Assembly (NCBI GenBank): GCA_026874595.1
Contig: CM049318.1
Span: 18,338,241 to 18,402,240, forward strand
Length of the DNA: 64,000 nt
Direction: 5' to 3'
Source of the DNA: Sipunculus nudus
Taxonomy: Eukaryota > Annelida > Sipuncula > Golfingiida > Sipunculidae
The notes under the pieces are model-generated. The model saw only the letters and a list, made by a program, of their open reading frames with translations. It made no database searches and was not told the DNA's origin. The position numbers and the translations under genes are program-made. Positions within the stretch are counted from its first letter, which is position 1; the number at the start of each line of letters is the position of its first letter. This document shows positions 10,941 through 22,915 of this stretch, piece by piece.

Positions 10941-11770
10941 ATGTTCTGTAGAACGTTAGACCCACACACAGAACATTTGTTTAGAATTCATTCACATGGC
11001 TGTAACATTTACTTTAGCCAATGTAAATTAATCATACAGTGATCGGTATTTCAACTTTATTCACTGGGACTCGAGACGGTCAGTCGGGATGCTTTATATG
11101 TAAAGGCAACAGTTCACTGGAAATAGTGTAGTCGCTACCATTGTTAGTGACCTATTAACCTATCTAATTGGTTGGTTGATTTCGTAATAAGGGTGAGTTA
11201 TAGGTCAATCGGCCAAAGCCTGTTTCGCGCCGCAAGTATAATCAATGGTTCGTAATTTGGGTGTGTGACGACGCACTTGTGCACATGGCAGCTTATAATT
11301 TTAATAGGTTCTTTTCGTTCTTATACGATACATATATTGCTAGTACTTGCCTTATTTTTCTCCAGCCTCGTCCTATTTAGACGGTTTATTTAACTATTAT
11401 GTCGCACCTATTGTAAAATCGTTCCCACATTTTATTGAAGGAATTTATATAACAGTCGGCATTTCATGCATTTCGATGTCTTTTAGAATGCGAGCCTTCG
11501 GACTGGTACTCACGAGAACCATACTGGTTGCAGATCTGTTTTACCCCAAATCGCGAATGTTTGCGAGTGTCTGAAATTAAACCCGGAAATCATGTGTACA
11601 ATCCATAATTAAAAGGATAAGGGCAAAGTTGATCTGTGTAACAGATCTAGTATATCCCCGCCTGATGTGGGAATATTTAGAAAAAAAGGTTGTGAATACA
11701 TGTATGAAATTTGAGATGGGTCAATATCACACTGTCAGATTACGTCTATAACCTTTAAAATTGCATGAAA
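10941..11770. other. Region without recognised features
   Basis: AT-rich sequence with no supported exon or repeat. A 75-codon open frame at 11347-11574 has hydrophobic stretches but no recognisable domain or convincing splice context. Confidence 0.5.
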
Positions 11771-11774
11771 GTCA

Positions 11775-12225
11775 TTACTTTTTTAACCTGACCTGGCCCT
11801 TCATGAGGTACGTCAATGTTAAAAGTTTGCGCCAAGGTCATCCTGTTTGAACTTGGCCTAGCCCTAAATAAGATTCATTATTGCTGCAAGATTGGTGACT
11901 GTACCTAAATTTCTTTTCGAGTTATTGCGTTAACATCATTTTAGCATTATCGCTGCTGTGACCTTTAAAAATGCGCCAAGGTCATCCATGTTCAACCTTG
12001 GCCTAGCTCTAGATAAGGTTCATCAATGCTGCTTACTTTGGGACTGTCTCTAAAATTCTTCTTGAGTTATCGCGTCAACAAATGTGTAAGGGACGGACGG
12101 AAAGACGGACGGACGCTCACCATTTCTATGTCAACGTCAATGTCGGCGACGGCAGGGGACAATAAATGTTACATACCCGTCCGACCAAACCGTCGTGTGT
12201 TCTTGCCCCTGCCACAGTGACCGCG
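11775..12225 (+). repeat. Dispersed repeat with internal duplication and GGACGGACGGA motif
   Basis: Two degenerate units of about 170 bp share GCGCCAAGGTCATCC, TTGGCCTAGC, and GAGTTATTGCGTTAAC or GAGTTATCGCGTCAAC. They end in a GGACGG tandem and a CGTCAATGTCGGCGACGG block. This layout is typical of abundant bivalve repeats. The class is unknown. Confidence 0.55.
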
Positions 12226-12469
12226 TGCATAATAAGAAGGCATCGGATGAATAACATACGTACCCGGAGTTGGAAACAAAAATCGGACAATGAATGCCCT
12301 CAGTCAGTAACGTGTGTCGACTCTGATGTCTTATGAGGGTACACATAAAAGTGGTCTTTTCCATGGGTTCACTGGGTGTTGCCGGTGCCAAGAGACTACA
12401 GACGAAGAGGTCATCAAGACTTGACGATATCCACTCTGACCGCATTTGAGATTTTTTTTTTCTGGTCTG

Positions 12470-14455
12470 GGAGTGGATACATTTCTTTGTAAATCAGGTC
12501 CCCATTTTAATAGGCACTTGATTCTAAATTTAATCAAGCATTAAATTTGTGGGCTCACTTAAACTACCGCCGAGTTATCAGTATCAGTCTATCACACTGC
12601 ATGTATGGAGAAAATATACTTGTGATTTACTATATTCCTTTTTCTCCCCTCATGTTCACCTATTTTTTTGCTATGAAATGTTTTATTAGTAACATATCAA
12701 GGGAAACAATTATAGTGTAGAGGATTTAAAGGAACTGATTTTCAACAAGATTATTTAACACCTACCTTACATATTATTTACGAAACAATTATTTGAAAAT
12801 ATGAGAAATCAACCTCCCTTGCGAGGGTATATTTGAGCAACTGCCGATTTTTTCCTCGAAAGCATCACCTCGACAACAAAGTCTATGGACATTTGGATGC
12901 ATGATGAATTCGCTTAAATCCCATCTCCAATTGTCTGACAAACGCCTATGGCGTCTGCTGTGATACTGACGTATACTAGAATGTAAGTACTGGTTTCTCA
13001 TAAACTTAAGTGGATACATTTCTTTTTAAATCTTATCTCTGTTTAAATAGGCACTGCAGTCTTAATTTAAGTAAGCATTGAAACTGCGGGCTCACTTAAA
13101 CAAGCGCTAAGTTATCAGTATTAGTCTACCACACTGCATGTATGGAAAAATACACTTGTGGTTTACTTTAGTCCGTTTCATCCCCTCATATTCACTTAAT
13201 TTGTGCTATGAAAATTTTAATTTGTTATTTGTGATTATTTATTTTTACATTATAAACTATATTTAAGTCTGGATACAGTTTTAAAGGATAAAGATATGTC
13301 ATTTAAAAATGTTGACAAAAATTATCTTATTTTATGCTATATATAATATTCGGGAATCTATAGGTTTCGTCATTCTAGGATGATATCCGTTTAACGTTCC
13401 TAACAGGTGTTCGTGTCTACAGTGTTCAAGTATGATTCTGAGCGGGGAGTACACTGGCAGTTCGAATGTATGCTCCTAGTGATTAGAGTAATTGTTGCCA
13501 ATCAGTCACTTCACTCCTGACGCGTGTCCCGGCGCGGTGGCCCTGACCTAATTACCGATGACCAGCCACTCGGAGCAGTAAGCTCCGCCTACTTCTGTTT
13601 GACAGTTCTTGAGATGTCATTTCATTTTAAATTTCGCCTTTTTCACCATGAAAAACTATTTAATCTTCAGTCTTATTTATCGAAACCAATTAAGATCAGA
13701 ATATATAATAAAATTATACGACTGTCACTTGCGCTGATATTCCTGTTTTCCGTTGTAAATGAGATTTCTCTTCCCAAACAGTTTTTGGCCATTTTCTCAA
13801 AACAACGATTCAACAGACTGCACGGTCTTCAGCGCGATATTTCTCAAAAGCCATCACGTGTTTTTTTTTTTCAATTTTTGCATATAGGTAAGCTGACATG
13901 AAATCTAAAATGCATTTCTTTTCTTTTTTCTTTTTTCGATATTTGTTTTAGTTAAGCAGTTATGTACCATTTAAAAAATATGCATTGTTTGTATCATCAT
14001 TTTTTAATTGAAAATTCAATAGGAAAAAAAGATTATAAACACACAATAAAAAAAAACGCCTGGAAATTGTATGTAATTCCATGTGATACTATTTTTACAT
14101 AAATACTCTGTGCCAAATGTGAGATATATCGCTTTAAAAATATATAAAATGAATAACTTAAAGTTAAAAATCTTAAAAGGAAAATCTTAGACAATATTCA
14201 TATATATCTCATCCAACAGCAGATATTCTAAGGATTCCAAATATGTATATATCATTGTAGCTATAACTCATTTTAATATGAATTCTAAAGCTTAATAAAA
14301 CCAAGGTTGTTTAATGATCATTAGACCCTAAAGGGAAACAATTATAGTGCAGAGTAGACAGGTAAAGGACCTAATTTTCAACAAGATATATAAATACCTG
14401 CCTTACATATTAATTCAGAAACATAATTATTTAAAAATATGAGAGATCCGTCTTA
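12470..14455. repeat. Local segmental duplication (A-B ... A' ... B')
   Basis: Segment A (12470-12690) and A' (13009-13220) share AGTGGATACATTTCTTT, GGGCTCACTTAAAC, and CACACTGCATGTATGG. Segment B (12690-12800) matches B' (14325-14455) through AGGGAAACAATTATAGTG and CCTTACATATTA. The pieces lie in the same orientation. No coding function is seen, and the 125-codon frame at 13524-13901 is not recognised. Confidence 0.7.
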
Positions 14456-14874
14456 ATTTTACAACATATCAGACCCACTTATGGCGGTCAAGGTCATTGG
14501 TCAAATGAAAAAAAACGCCTCAATTGACAGTTGCTGATTGGATAATGTCATGCAAACACTATAAAAAAATATAACCAGCTCAAGTAAAGATGGCTACTCA
14601 TGCAGGGACATATCATATATGCCAAACCAACGTGAACTGACTAAAAAATTGCGAAACATAAACAGGAGATTTACTGTAAAATTCTAAATTGCCATATTCG
14701 GTTGTCACTTTCATATATACTTTTCCAGGAAATTAAAAAAAATAACTTTTGAGAAAATTATCAACAAAAAACAGGAGGTCGGCAGCAGGTGGTGAAACGA
14801 ACCGTAGTGATCATTTGATAGAACAGACCTTTAAAACCCTTCATAGTTCAGTTACTATAAAGTGTACTTTTTTT

Positions 14875-15073
14875 GTTACACCAGGTTCAGCTTTATATAA
14901 ATGTTGCCCGGGACAATGGGGCTGCAGTGAACGCTAGAGTGGTCATGGCAACGGCAGATGGGATTGTTAAGAAGTTTGCCCGACAGGTTGCTGCGATCGG
15001 GACATCAAGATCACGAAAAAAGGGCCAAGTCAGTCCTAAGAAGAATGGGGTTTACTCTGTCTTTGTCATTTGA
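14875..15073 (+). pseudogene. Fragment of a DDE-type (pogo/Tigger-like) transposase, possible
   Basis: The open frame VQLYINVARDNGAAVNARVV and then MATADGIVKKF resembles the helix-turn-helix region just upstream of the catalytic core in invertebrate DDE_1 transposases, where an 'R-x-x-G-A-x-V-N-x-x-(V/I)-V-M-A' pattern recurs. About 60 codons remain. No catalytic aspartates are seen, so this is a dead fragment. The assignment is from recalled pattern only; a host-gene exon beginning after the CACCAG acceptor-like site at 14883 is the alternative. Confidence 0.4.
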
Positions 15074-15134
15074 AGAATGTTATCAATTTTATATACCTCA
15101 GTATTTAAAATTGATAACATTCTACAAATGACAA
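15062..15134. repeat. Near-perfect 31-bp inverted repeat (hairpin)
   Basis: Arms 15062-15092 and 15104-15134 are complementary over 31 bp with a single mismatch and an 11-nt loop. The left arm starts TTTGTCATTTGAAGAATG. It lies between the transposase-like and LINE-like fragments. Confidence 0.85.
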
Positions 15135-15199
15135 AACCTATAAAAACTATATATTTAACTTATAGAAAGGGGATATCTACACCCAGAAAATAGTATTTT

Positions 15200-15560
15200 A
15201 TTATTGCATCAAGATATTGTGGATTGAAAGAAGGGAAAGTACTCGAGGCTTTTAAAAACATATATTCAATAACAATACCAACAAAACTTCGATACCTTCA
15301 ATTTAAGATATTACGTAGAATTCTTGCATCAATTTCCTTTCTGGTAAAAGCTGGTATTATAGAGCACGAGTAATGTTCCTTCTGTAAAAAAAGAGACCTT
15401 GTAACTCTTACCGTGAGGGTTGGTCAAAGACATGTCGAATAATATTCAATACTGTAAAAGCTGTTAGTACGATGCCCTCTCCAACACTGTGTATCTTATT
15501 TATTCATATCATTGTCATATATGGAAATCTACTGGCACCCAAACTCATTAACACAACAAG
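15200..15560 (+). mobile_element. Decayed LINE fragment (C-terminal end of ORF2)
   Basis: One frame reads TKLRYLQFKILRRIL, then a stop and CSFCKKRD. This resembles the zinc-binding tail of LINE reverse transcriptases, where 'KLRxFQYKILHRIL…CxFC' is typical. Stops and frame changes interrupt the rest. The polymerase core is absent, so it is a 5'-truncated dead copy. Confidence 0.5.
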
Positions 15561-16735
15561 TGTTAATGCTTTTTGAACTCTTTACCTTTAGAGAATCACC
15601 GAGCTGAAACCAACTCTACAGTCTGTGCTAATAAACCTGGTGTGTCCATATGGTGTTCCAATTAGAAATATAGTGCAAGTGCCCAACTTCATTGTTAATT
15701 TTTGTTTAATAACTTTCATTAGGCCCCATGGCCTTGATAACGACAATTGGTGAGATGTCCTATAAGCCTGGCATGTGAGTTAACTTCTAAAATTGTGAAT
15801 GCTTGATTGCAATTCCTGCTGGCCATGCAGTCTCTTATTTTAATCTATTGTTAAGCAAAACGCTGGGAATTTGGTGGTAAAAATCGTCTACTCCTAGTTA
15901 GCATTGCATAATCATGTCCCATAACTTTTAATATTTTATCGTTATTGCTTGTTTCTTTGCAGAAATGTTTAAAGTAACAAATATATTAACAAGTATTTAC
16001 CTAACATACACACGTATAAAGAGCATGTGATACTTCACAGTTCACAGATATCGAAGACGAAGACGCGCATGTCAGTCATAAGCCTGTCTACTCCAGATGG
16101 CTAAACAAGGTCCACCGAGAGACGAGCGAGAAGAATGCTCACATTTTGGACGGCTTTGTGAATGCTTGGTTGTTAAAACACGGACAGGACTAAATGCAGT
16201 AATGCTACGGTGTACTTTGGTATGCATAATTGCATAATTACGGCCCAACTGTAACGTAAACAATTCAGTTTATGACACGGGATCACATGTCGGAATACTG
16301 CAGCATATTTAGTATAGTTGGTATATATACAATAACCGCATACGTCCAGAATGTGTAGAACAGTATAAGAGTAGATTAAACGGGTATATTTAAAAACTAG
16401 AGTTCTGCGTTGTTATTATGAACTCAGGGTATTTAGCAAATTATACATTGTTTTTTTCTCCGAAATTAATATAGTGCGTACATTTACAAAATCAAAATTG
16501 TTGCTTCATGTAATTATTTACCTTGAACATTTTTATTCATTTTATTTCAAATAAAACGTTTTTCAAGTGGCTCAGTTTTCTTTCTACAAAGATATCACAC
16601 AGCGCATACATTGTAATCTTCATTAAAGCATAAGCTTTTTGCCGATGGACATACTCCGTACCCTCTGTGATAAATATGATCCGGCACATGATCCGGATTC
16701 ACCATCATCATCAGGGAATATTCACAAATGTAGTC
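15561..16735. other. Region without recognised features
   Basis: AT-rich sequence with no supported exon, repeat or structured element on either strand. Confidence 0.5.
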
Positions 16736-16739
16736 AACT

Positions 16740-17290
16740 AGATATATATGTCTCCCCTCCATATGGGCTTCCCTCCCATGCAAACTACTTCAAAGGTCAC
16801 AGCATTTATAAATAATTTCTATTCCGGCTGATTTGAGCTTGAAGATGAAGATCAAGGTAACCGGTTTTTTAATAGATTTTGGTAGAATCATTCACGAGTC
16901 AAATTTTCATGAAAATATGAGTGGTTCAAAATTTAAAGCGTTCACAAATAATTTCTATTCCGAATGATTTGACCTTGAAGGTCACCAGTTTTCGAACTTG
17001 CCAAAGAACTTTGCTGAACATTTGTGTTTATAATTCAAGGAAAAAAATGCAATACTTCAAAAGTTGTGGGTTTCATAAAAAATATATATATCTCGGCCTA
17101 TTTGACCTTGACGATAAAGGTCAAGGTCACCGATTATTGGTGTAAACAATTCAAATTTAAATTTCATGAAAAAATGTTGAGTCGTTCAAAAGTCATCGCG
17201 TTCACTAGAGTTGACACAGAGGACGACTACAGACGACGCCGATGACAGACCAAACACTATATGTTTGCCCCATAGGAGGGGTGACATAAT
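16740..17290 (+). repeat. Dispersed repeat with inverted ends and 137-bp internal periodicity
   Basis: AAATAATTTCTATTCCG recurs at about 16808 and 16945 in units carrying GATTTGA(C/G)CTTGAAG. A third, diverged unit follows (TTTGACCTTGACG, GGTCAAGGTCACC). The left end TATGTCTCCCCTCCATATGG and right end TATGTTTGCCCCATAGGAGG are loosely inverted. Abundant bivalve repeats look like this. Confidence 0.5.
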
Positions 17291-17814
17291 TATGCATAAA
17301 TAAAACTGGATATATGGGCTGAAAAGGTCAATGCAGTTTTGAAAGCATCCCATAATAGTGAACCCCCTTCCCTCCCCCGCACATGACAGAGACGAACATT
17401 TCTTAGAATGGAGATTTCTAGTTTGAAATAATTTTTTTTTACTTGTCCATCATCTTTCGTTTTTGCTCGTGACTCGTGTACCACGTAATTACCAGAGGTC
17501 AGGTGTAAGATCAAAGCTGCGTTTTCATGGTTCAAATGCTGTCTTCGTCATGCATCGTCAACGTATTGATACGAGGACATCTTTGCGCCAAAAAAAACTT
17601 GCATCACAGGTGGAGGAGTACATCGCGATACTAAGACAAAGGGAATACATGAATATCCCAGAGAAGTTTGGACAATTAACAACAAACATTCTGCATTTAA
17701 GAATAGTTACCGGCCTTGGATGTGTAAGGTGAAACATTATTAGTCAGAAATAAGTTAATTTGATTATATACAAGTCGCAAAATCATACCAATTAAATGGC
17801 TGTTTCATAGTTCT

Positions 17815-18288
17815 TTAAAGATGCCAAATCACCTACCTTTTGAAATGAATTTGTTATTTTTTGGCTGCCTCTGTGTATATATTAATGATCTAAGGGTACT
17901 TTAGGTTGTGAACAGTTCTTATAATGCCTTCATGAATGATATGTTAACTTATTTATCAACAACAGGTTTGTAAACACAGCAATGTTGACAAACGGGAAAA
18001 ACATGTAACCCGAGGTGGTAGGCTTCATATATGGGGAGGTAGAAAGGTCACTTGTTGCAAAATGCCATTTGCACAGCTCTAGCTTACCTGACTGCCTGCT
18101 AGGTACCCTTGTTAAATTTATTTTGATTATTTTGGCGGCCCCCCAACATATTATAAACATGTTGAAATAAAAAAAAAAAACAAGCAGCCTCGTGCGGTGA
18201 TATTCACGTTTTCAGGTCTATTTTTATCAAAGCTCTAAGCGCTAACCATTAGTCTTTAAAGGCCAGATAGGTTATTGGGCCCCTTTAA
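17815..18288 (+). mobile_element. TTAA-flanked MITE, copy A
   Basis: The element starts AGATGCCAAATCACC and ends GGTTATTGGGCCCC, giving imperfect terminal inverted repeats directly flanked by TTAA on both sides (17815-17818, 18285-18288). The interior shares TTGTAAACACAG, ATGTTGACAAA and GATTATTTTGGC with the copy at 42929-43398. It has no coding capacity, so it must move in trans if it moves at all. Confidence 0.75.
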
Positions 18289-20479
18289 TCTTGGAGCGAT
18301 CCACATTGTGTTCTAACATATGGAGTATCAAAGCATCTTCTAAACACGTTTCCTTTCAAGATCCGGGGCCTTTTGAGCTGATAGGATTCATATCCAATGA
18401 GTGTGCTTTGATTCCTTGAATCATCTTAATCGGGTTCAAATTATCCATAAATGGTTTCACACTTATTACAGACACGGATTATGATTTTGATTACAACCAA
18501 GTAATAATGATGGATCTTACCATCTTGGTTCTGTTTGTCCCTACAGCACCGAGGAATGCAGTCCCCCTGTATAGACCTTAGTTTAGGTGGTTATGCATAC
18601 ATGTTTTCGATAGAGTTCATTTAGTATTTGGCACCACGCAGATTATATGCATATGTGGTGACCTACAAAAATTATCATTGATTAACCCCCCCCCCGGAAA
18701 AAAAGAGTTAAATCCACACTATAAGTCTATAACCTCGTTCGTGGTCCTACTTTGTAGTTCAAACAGGGAAATAACAAAGAAATTGTACTTGTAATGTACG
18801 CTTACTTAAACATTTCTGTTAACAAAGATAAGTACCTAAATTATTCTGATCATAGAATACCATTCTGATCATGTCTGGAATACACAGTGTTAGAAAAATA
18901 AATTAATTGCAGCCGACCTTTCATTCTGCAGATAGAAGCAAAGCTAGGAGGTGCATCCCCCCCCCCCCCTTGTTTTATATTATCTTATCGGAGGTAGTTT
19001 GTTGACAGTTTGTTGACGAACCTCTATTGATTATTTATCACCAGTGCTGATTTCGGGAAGTAATTACTGGCACCGTGAAACAAAAAACAGTACAGAGAAA
19101 CAGAAAAAAGATTATATAACAATTTACAATTTTTTTTCATGGTGGTTAAGCGTGTCGAAGGACCGAGAGGATAAACTGCGAAGTCCGAGTTCGAATGTGT
19201 CGGAAGTAGATCAAGTTTATTACTTTTGCCTAAATTTTAAAATAAAAAATAAAGATCTTTTCAATACTGGGCGTACCCTTGTGGGTGGAAGGGAATGTAG
19301 GTCGAAGGTCTTAGTCTTCGACAAGGTGCGACTAGCATGCCATCTATCGCATTTCATATTCGTATATTCTCAAAATTAAATACAGATTCTGGGTCAGGTA
19401 TATTTTATAGATTAAGTGACATGGTGAGGGGACTCAGTGATAAAATGCCCCAGAATATGAGTGACAAATACAAGCTGTCACTCATGACACATGCAAATGC
19501 ACACATAAACACACCTATAATACCTCTCAGATGAAATATTGCGCATTGGAAATAAATAAGGTTTCATATGAAATCCAGAATCTAAGCCATTACTAAAAAT
19601 ATCAAGAAAGTGACATTTGGCATGTGACCCATACCCCTTGATATACGTGTTGTTTATATATACAATTTTCTCTGTGAACCAATATTTCAGTCAACTTATG
19701 TCAGGTTACATCTGTTATGAAAAAAGAAATGCACATTGCTGCTGGTGACAATGTCTTTATTATATATGTTGTTGACATTTTAATTTACGCTGACATCATA
19801 TTAATAATGGTACAAAATTTAAGAACAATCTAGTTAAAATAAAAAGAAGTGTGTGCATAAGTTATCCTGAGAAAAACTAACAACAAACAGTGGAGATTAC
19901 CTTTAAAAAGGAACTATGAAGCATTAAATATTTTACCTATATTTCCTGAACACCTGAGATTCCACATATATCATGCATGGTCGTACAAAATGACAGACGC
20001 AGATACTTTGCGGTACGTGACATATGAAACTACCCATTTCAATTTAAACGTTTCATTAAGGCAAAAATAAAAAAAATATAATAAAATAAAATAAAATAAA
20101 AGGTATGGTTTTCAGGCATTGCCGCGTCAATATTAACCCCCCCCCCTCCCCGATCAATAATTTTGATTTTGATTTTAATCTTTCATGAAGATAAAATGAA
20201 TAATACAATTTAGATCAGATTTCCTTTGTCCTATAGTGCTTTTCCCTGATCATATAACATTTTTATCGAAACATACAAAAAGAGGTAAAACATTAAATAT
20301 CGCCCTTTCGCACTGATTGCTGAAAAAATTGCCTGAGAACCATACCTTTTTCTTTGGCTAATATAAAACATGCGATTTAAAAACAAAATTACTAGCACCT
20401 TCTGCTTCGACTGTGTTACCCGTAATTAAAAAATCATGGTCATTACCTAAAGGTTATAACAATGTCTGATTTACATAAG
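18289..20479. other. Intergenic region; C-runs and a tRNA-like head
   Basis: Contains C-runs at about 18957-18970 and 20136-20150, an (AATAA)n stretch at 20079-20100, and a tRNA-like segment listed separately. The 111-codon frame at 19044-19379 crosses that tRNA-like segment and is not recognised as a protein. Confidence 0.5.
19138..19205 (+). mobile_element. tRNA-like SINE head (Leu/Ser-type)
   Basis: An A box (GGTGGTTAAGCGTG at 19141) and a B box (GAGTTCGAATGTG at 19187-19199) lie about 46 bp apart, with a long variable-loop-like spacing. The stem arms do not pair well enough for a functional tRNA. It is most likely a SINE head. Confidence 0.45.
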
Positions 20480-20485
20480 TTTATT
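20480..20485 (-). terminator. Candidate poly(A) signal for the 674-codon gene
   Basis: AATAAA on the minus strand, about 380 nt past the stop codon of the gene at 20864-22888. No nearer canonical signal was seen. A variant ATTAAA lies near 20703. Confidence 0.35.
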
Positions 20486-20863
20486 TGTGCAAGATATTTC
20501 ACGATTTTCGAAAAGGTGGGTATGTATCAGTAAAAACATATATCACCTGACACTAACTGTATATTTCTTAATGTAAATTTGAATGAAAATGGTAAATACG
20601 TATAAAAGGATTCTTGAAAACTAGTTCCCTGATATTCGGCTGACAACGGGAATGTTCGCCTTTCCATGCAAATAGACATACAAGAATGATTTCATCGGCT
20701 TCTTTAATTACAATGGCACCTTTGGGATGCATATACTGTTTCTGTTTGTTGTCAGGTTAATAATATAAAGAAAACTGGCATACGTTTCGGAACTACAATC
20801 ACTCGAATGGCGCAATTAAAGAGTGATATATTAGAGGCGTCATCTTGAAATAACTCCCGTATA

Positions 20864-22888
20864 TCAATAAAATGGAAAGGTAAGATATATCTGTAAATTC
20901 ACATTTGCTAAAAAGTACAATAAAAGTTGAGACAAAGTGACCGACACTGCGGCCGTGCTGGTGTATACTCGCTGTACCTTCAATCTAACAAGTGGTTTCC
21001 GAGTCCTTGTGTTTACAGCATACACGAGATTAAATTCACTTGTGCCTGTAGCGTGAAGTATGACGTCATACTTATTTTTGTACTGCTCCTGTGGATACAT
21101 CAGAGTATAATACCTCACATTGGAATCTCCGACTGTCGCAGACCCACGTGTCTCCATGACGACCGCCTTGTAGTCTCCACTAGGTTCATACTCAGCGAGG
21201 CATGTAAACATTATCTTACGTAAAGTAGTGTCGTTTCCACATCCTGAATACTCAAAGCTCCACCCTGTTTGGTCTACAGTGTGCATTGCACCCTTGCATT
21301 CACAGTTCAGACAAGATGGGCTTGACAGATAAACGCTAACATCCGCATGAGCGAACGAACGACCGATTCTACATGGTGCGGAAGCCTGGGTGTCTTTTTT
21401 AATGACTGTGAACCAACCAGATGAATAACTGAACAGACTGCGTGTCGTAAACGGCCAGTATGGATGATAAACCCGCTCCTGCCACTTGTACTCCGCCCTG
21501 TTGTTCCAGCACCATTGGGAAGGTGTACGCGCATGCTCATTGGTCCGTAGGGGAGAAGTGCCAGGCATGGTTACCAGGGCAACGGAGGAAGACAAGGGTT
21601 TCACCCTAAACGACATCACACGGGGCAGACATCCCGACACCGCATCCTGGCCGAGGACATATTCGAAGGAGTCTTTAAGCACGGCCATTCGATTCATACA
21701 TACTTGACCTATGGTGTCAGAATATGGCTGAAATGTACCAAGTCCGGGAAAAGTAACCTCTCTGGGCTCAACAATGATCTCTTCTTGTACCTCCTCCCGT
21801 TGCAGAATCCAAGATCCGATCATGCCTGTGTCGAAGGCAACCGTGCCGTTTTCTACAGGACAGACGTTACAAGTTTCCATACAAGCCATTTGTTGTTTAG
21901 CTTCTGTGCAGCTCATTTTTCCGCTTGAACATTGGTCACTATAATCGCTGCAGATTCCGCCAGAAGGGGTTTTCCGAAGTTCAATCTCCATAAATGTTTC
22001 ATTTTCCGGGTCAGGGTCGCCATATTTACAGACAGAGTCAAGGAACAGGACAGCAGGTTCACTTGTTGGATCACTCGTCTTAAACCGTAAACAATGGAAA
22101 CTGTTCACTTTAAAATAAGATGGTGCCAGCACACTGAAAGTGTATACGCCTTCCTCCCACGTCGACAAACAATACATCCGGGACCCAGCGTCTCCTAAAT
22201 CGGATATTATATAGTTCTTCTTCTCACCTTGTAGTAAAACAATCCCCTCTGCTGGACCGCACTCAAATTCCATTCGAGGAGAAGGATATTTATTGTTTAA
22301 GGGCATAAGTGGACTCTTGTGAGAGGGGTTTATCCGTATTTCATAACCACCAAGTGGGGGACAGCTCTGGTAATCCAGCACAAGATTCCAGAGTAGATCA
22401 AAGGTATTTCTGTCCGGGTCCATGAATGGCCAGTAAACAAGAGGCCATTCACTAAATGGAGCAAAATCTCCCGGACAATAGTCCGTGGCCGCTTGTTCCT
22501 CACCGAGTCTCCAAAGGGCTACAAACTTTGTTCTTTGTCTGAACTCAACGCAGCGGTACACGTCAACATATACCCCTTTGAGTACAAACCTGTCATTTCC
22601 AAACGTTTTGAAGCAGCGATATATTCCTGTATCCCGTTCACCTCTCCTAATTAGTTGTTTTATTTCTAGGTAGCCTTTTCGAGTAATTTCAACATATGTC
22701 ACAGAACGCGGGATGTCGTTGACGTGTGATCCGTACTTCGGGTCCATCACCATTTTGGTTCGCCATCTCCTCTCCTCCCATTCCTTCGACTTGTCTAACC
22801 ACGCAGGAAACCTGCATCCTTCCTGTGCTGCAGTTGTCCAAACGCTGGTAAACAAAAGTAACACCGCTAAGTGCCAAGACAACATCAT
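20864..22888 (-). CDS. Secreted cysteine-rich protein of the DUF7042-7045 type with ShK-like block
   Basis: An uninterrupted 674-codon frame. Residues 1-21 form a signal peptide (MMLSWHLAVLLLFTSVWTTA). The mature protein starts EGCRFPAWLDKSKEW, an opening I associate with the invertebrate DUF7044/7043/7042/7045 architecture. Cysteines are spread throughout, including a block at about 313-343 (CSDYSDQC…CMETCNVC) with ShK-toxin-like spacing; that is a fold resemblance, not evidence of toxicity. Residues 641-674 are hydrophobic, fitting a GPI-anchor signal or membrane tail. An NGT glycosylation motif lies near 347. The ATG is preceded at once by TTTCAG, an acceptor-like sequence, so a 5' non-coding exon further upstream is likely. 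Function is unknown. Coding is strongly supported by length, signal peptide and cysteine pattern; the DUF names are from memory. Confidence 0.85.
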   Translation of the reverse strand: MMLSWHLAVLLLFTSVWTTAAQEGCRFPAWLDKSKEWEERRWRTKMVMDPKYGSHVNDIPRSVTYVEITRKGYLEIKQLIRRGERDTGIYRCFKTFGNDRFVLKGVYVDVYRCVEFRQRTKFVALWRLGEEQAATDYCPGDFAPFSEWPLVYWPFMDPDRNTFDLLWNLVLDYQSCPPLGGYEIRINPSHKSPLMPLNNKYPSPRMEFECGPAEGIVLLQGEKKNYIISDLGDAGSRMYCLSTWEEGVYTFSVLAPSYFKVNSFHCLRFKTSDPTSEPAVLFLDSVCKYGDPDPENETFMEIELRKTPSGGICSDYSDQCSSGKMSCTEAKQQMACMETCNVCPVENGTVAFDTGMIGSWILQREEVQEEIIVEPREVTFPGLGTFQPYSDTIGQVCMNRMAVLKDSFEYVLGQDAVSGCLPRVMSFRVKPLSSSVALVTMPGTSPLRTNEHARTPSQWCWNNRAEYKWQERVYHPYWPFTTRSLFSYSSGWFTVIKKDTQASAPCRIGRSFAHADVSVYLSSPSCLNCECKGAMHTVDQTGWSFEYSGCGNDTTLRKIMFTCLAEYEPSGDYKAVVMETRGSATVGDSNVRYYTLMYPQEQYKNKYDVILHATGTSEFNLVYAVNTRTRKPLVRLKVQRVYTSTAAVSVTLSQLLLYFLANVNLQIYLTFPFY

Positions 22889-22915
22889 CTGAAATGGTGT
22901 GACTCAAGCTAGTCG

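Noticed and set aside
13524-13901. 125-codon plus-strand frame
   Set aside because: Composition drifts, no domain or splice signals, and it overlaps the duplicated, non-coding region. Chance opening seems likelier.
17463-17732. 89-codon frame with a helical stretch (RQKKLASQVEEYIAILRQRE)
   Set aside because: The texture is protein-like, but I found no promoter, family or compatible neighbouring exon, so I did not call it a gene. It might be a decayed element frame.
19044-19379. 111-codon plus-strand frame
   Set aside because: It runs across a tRNA-like SINE head, which explains part of its sequence, and nothing else is recognisable.
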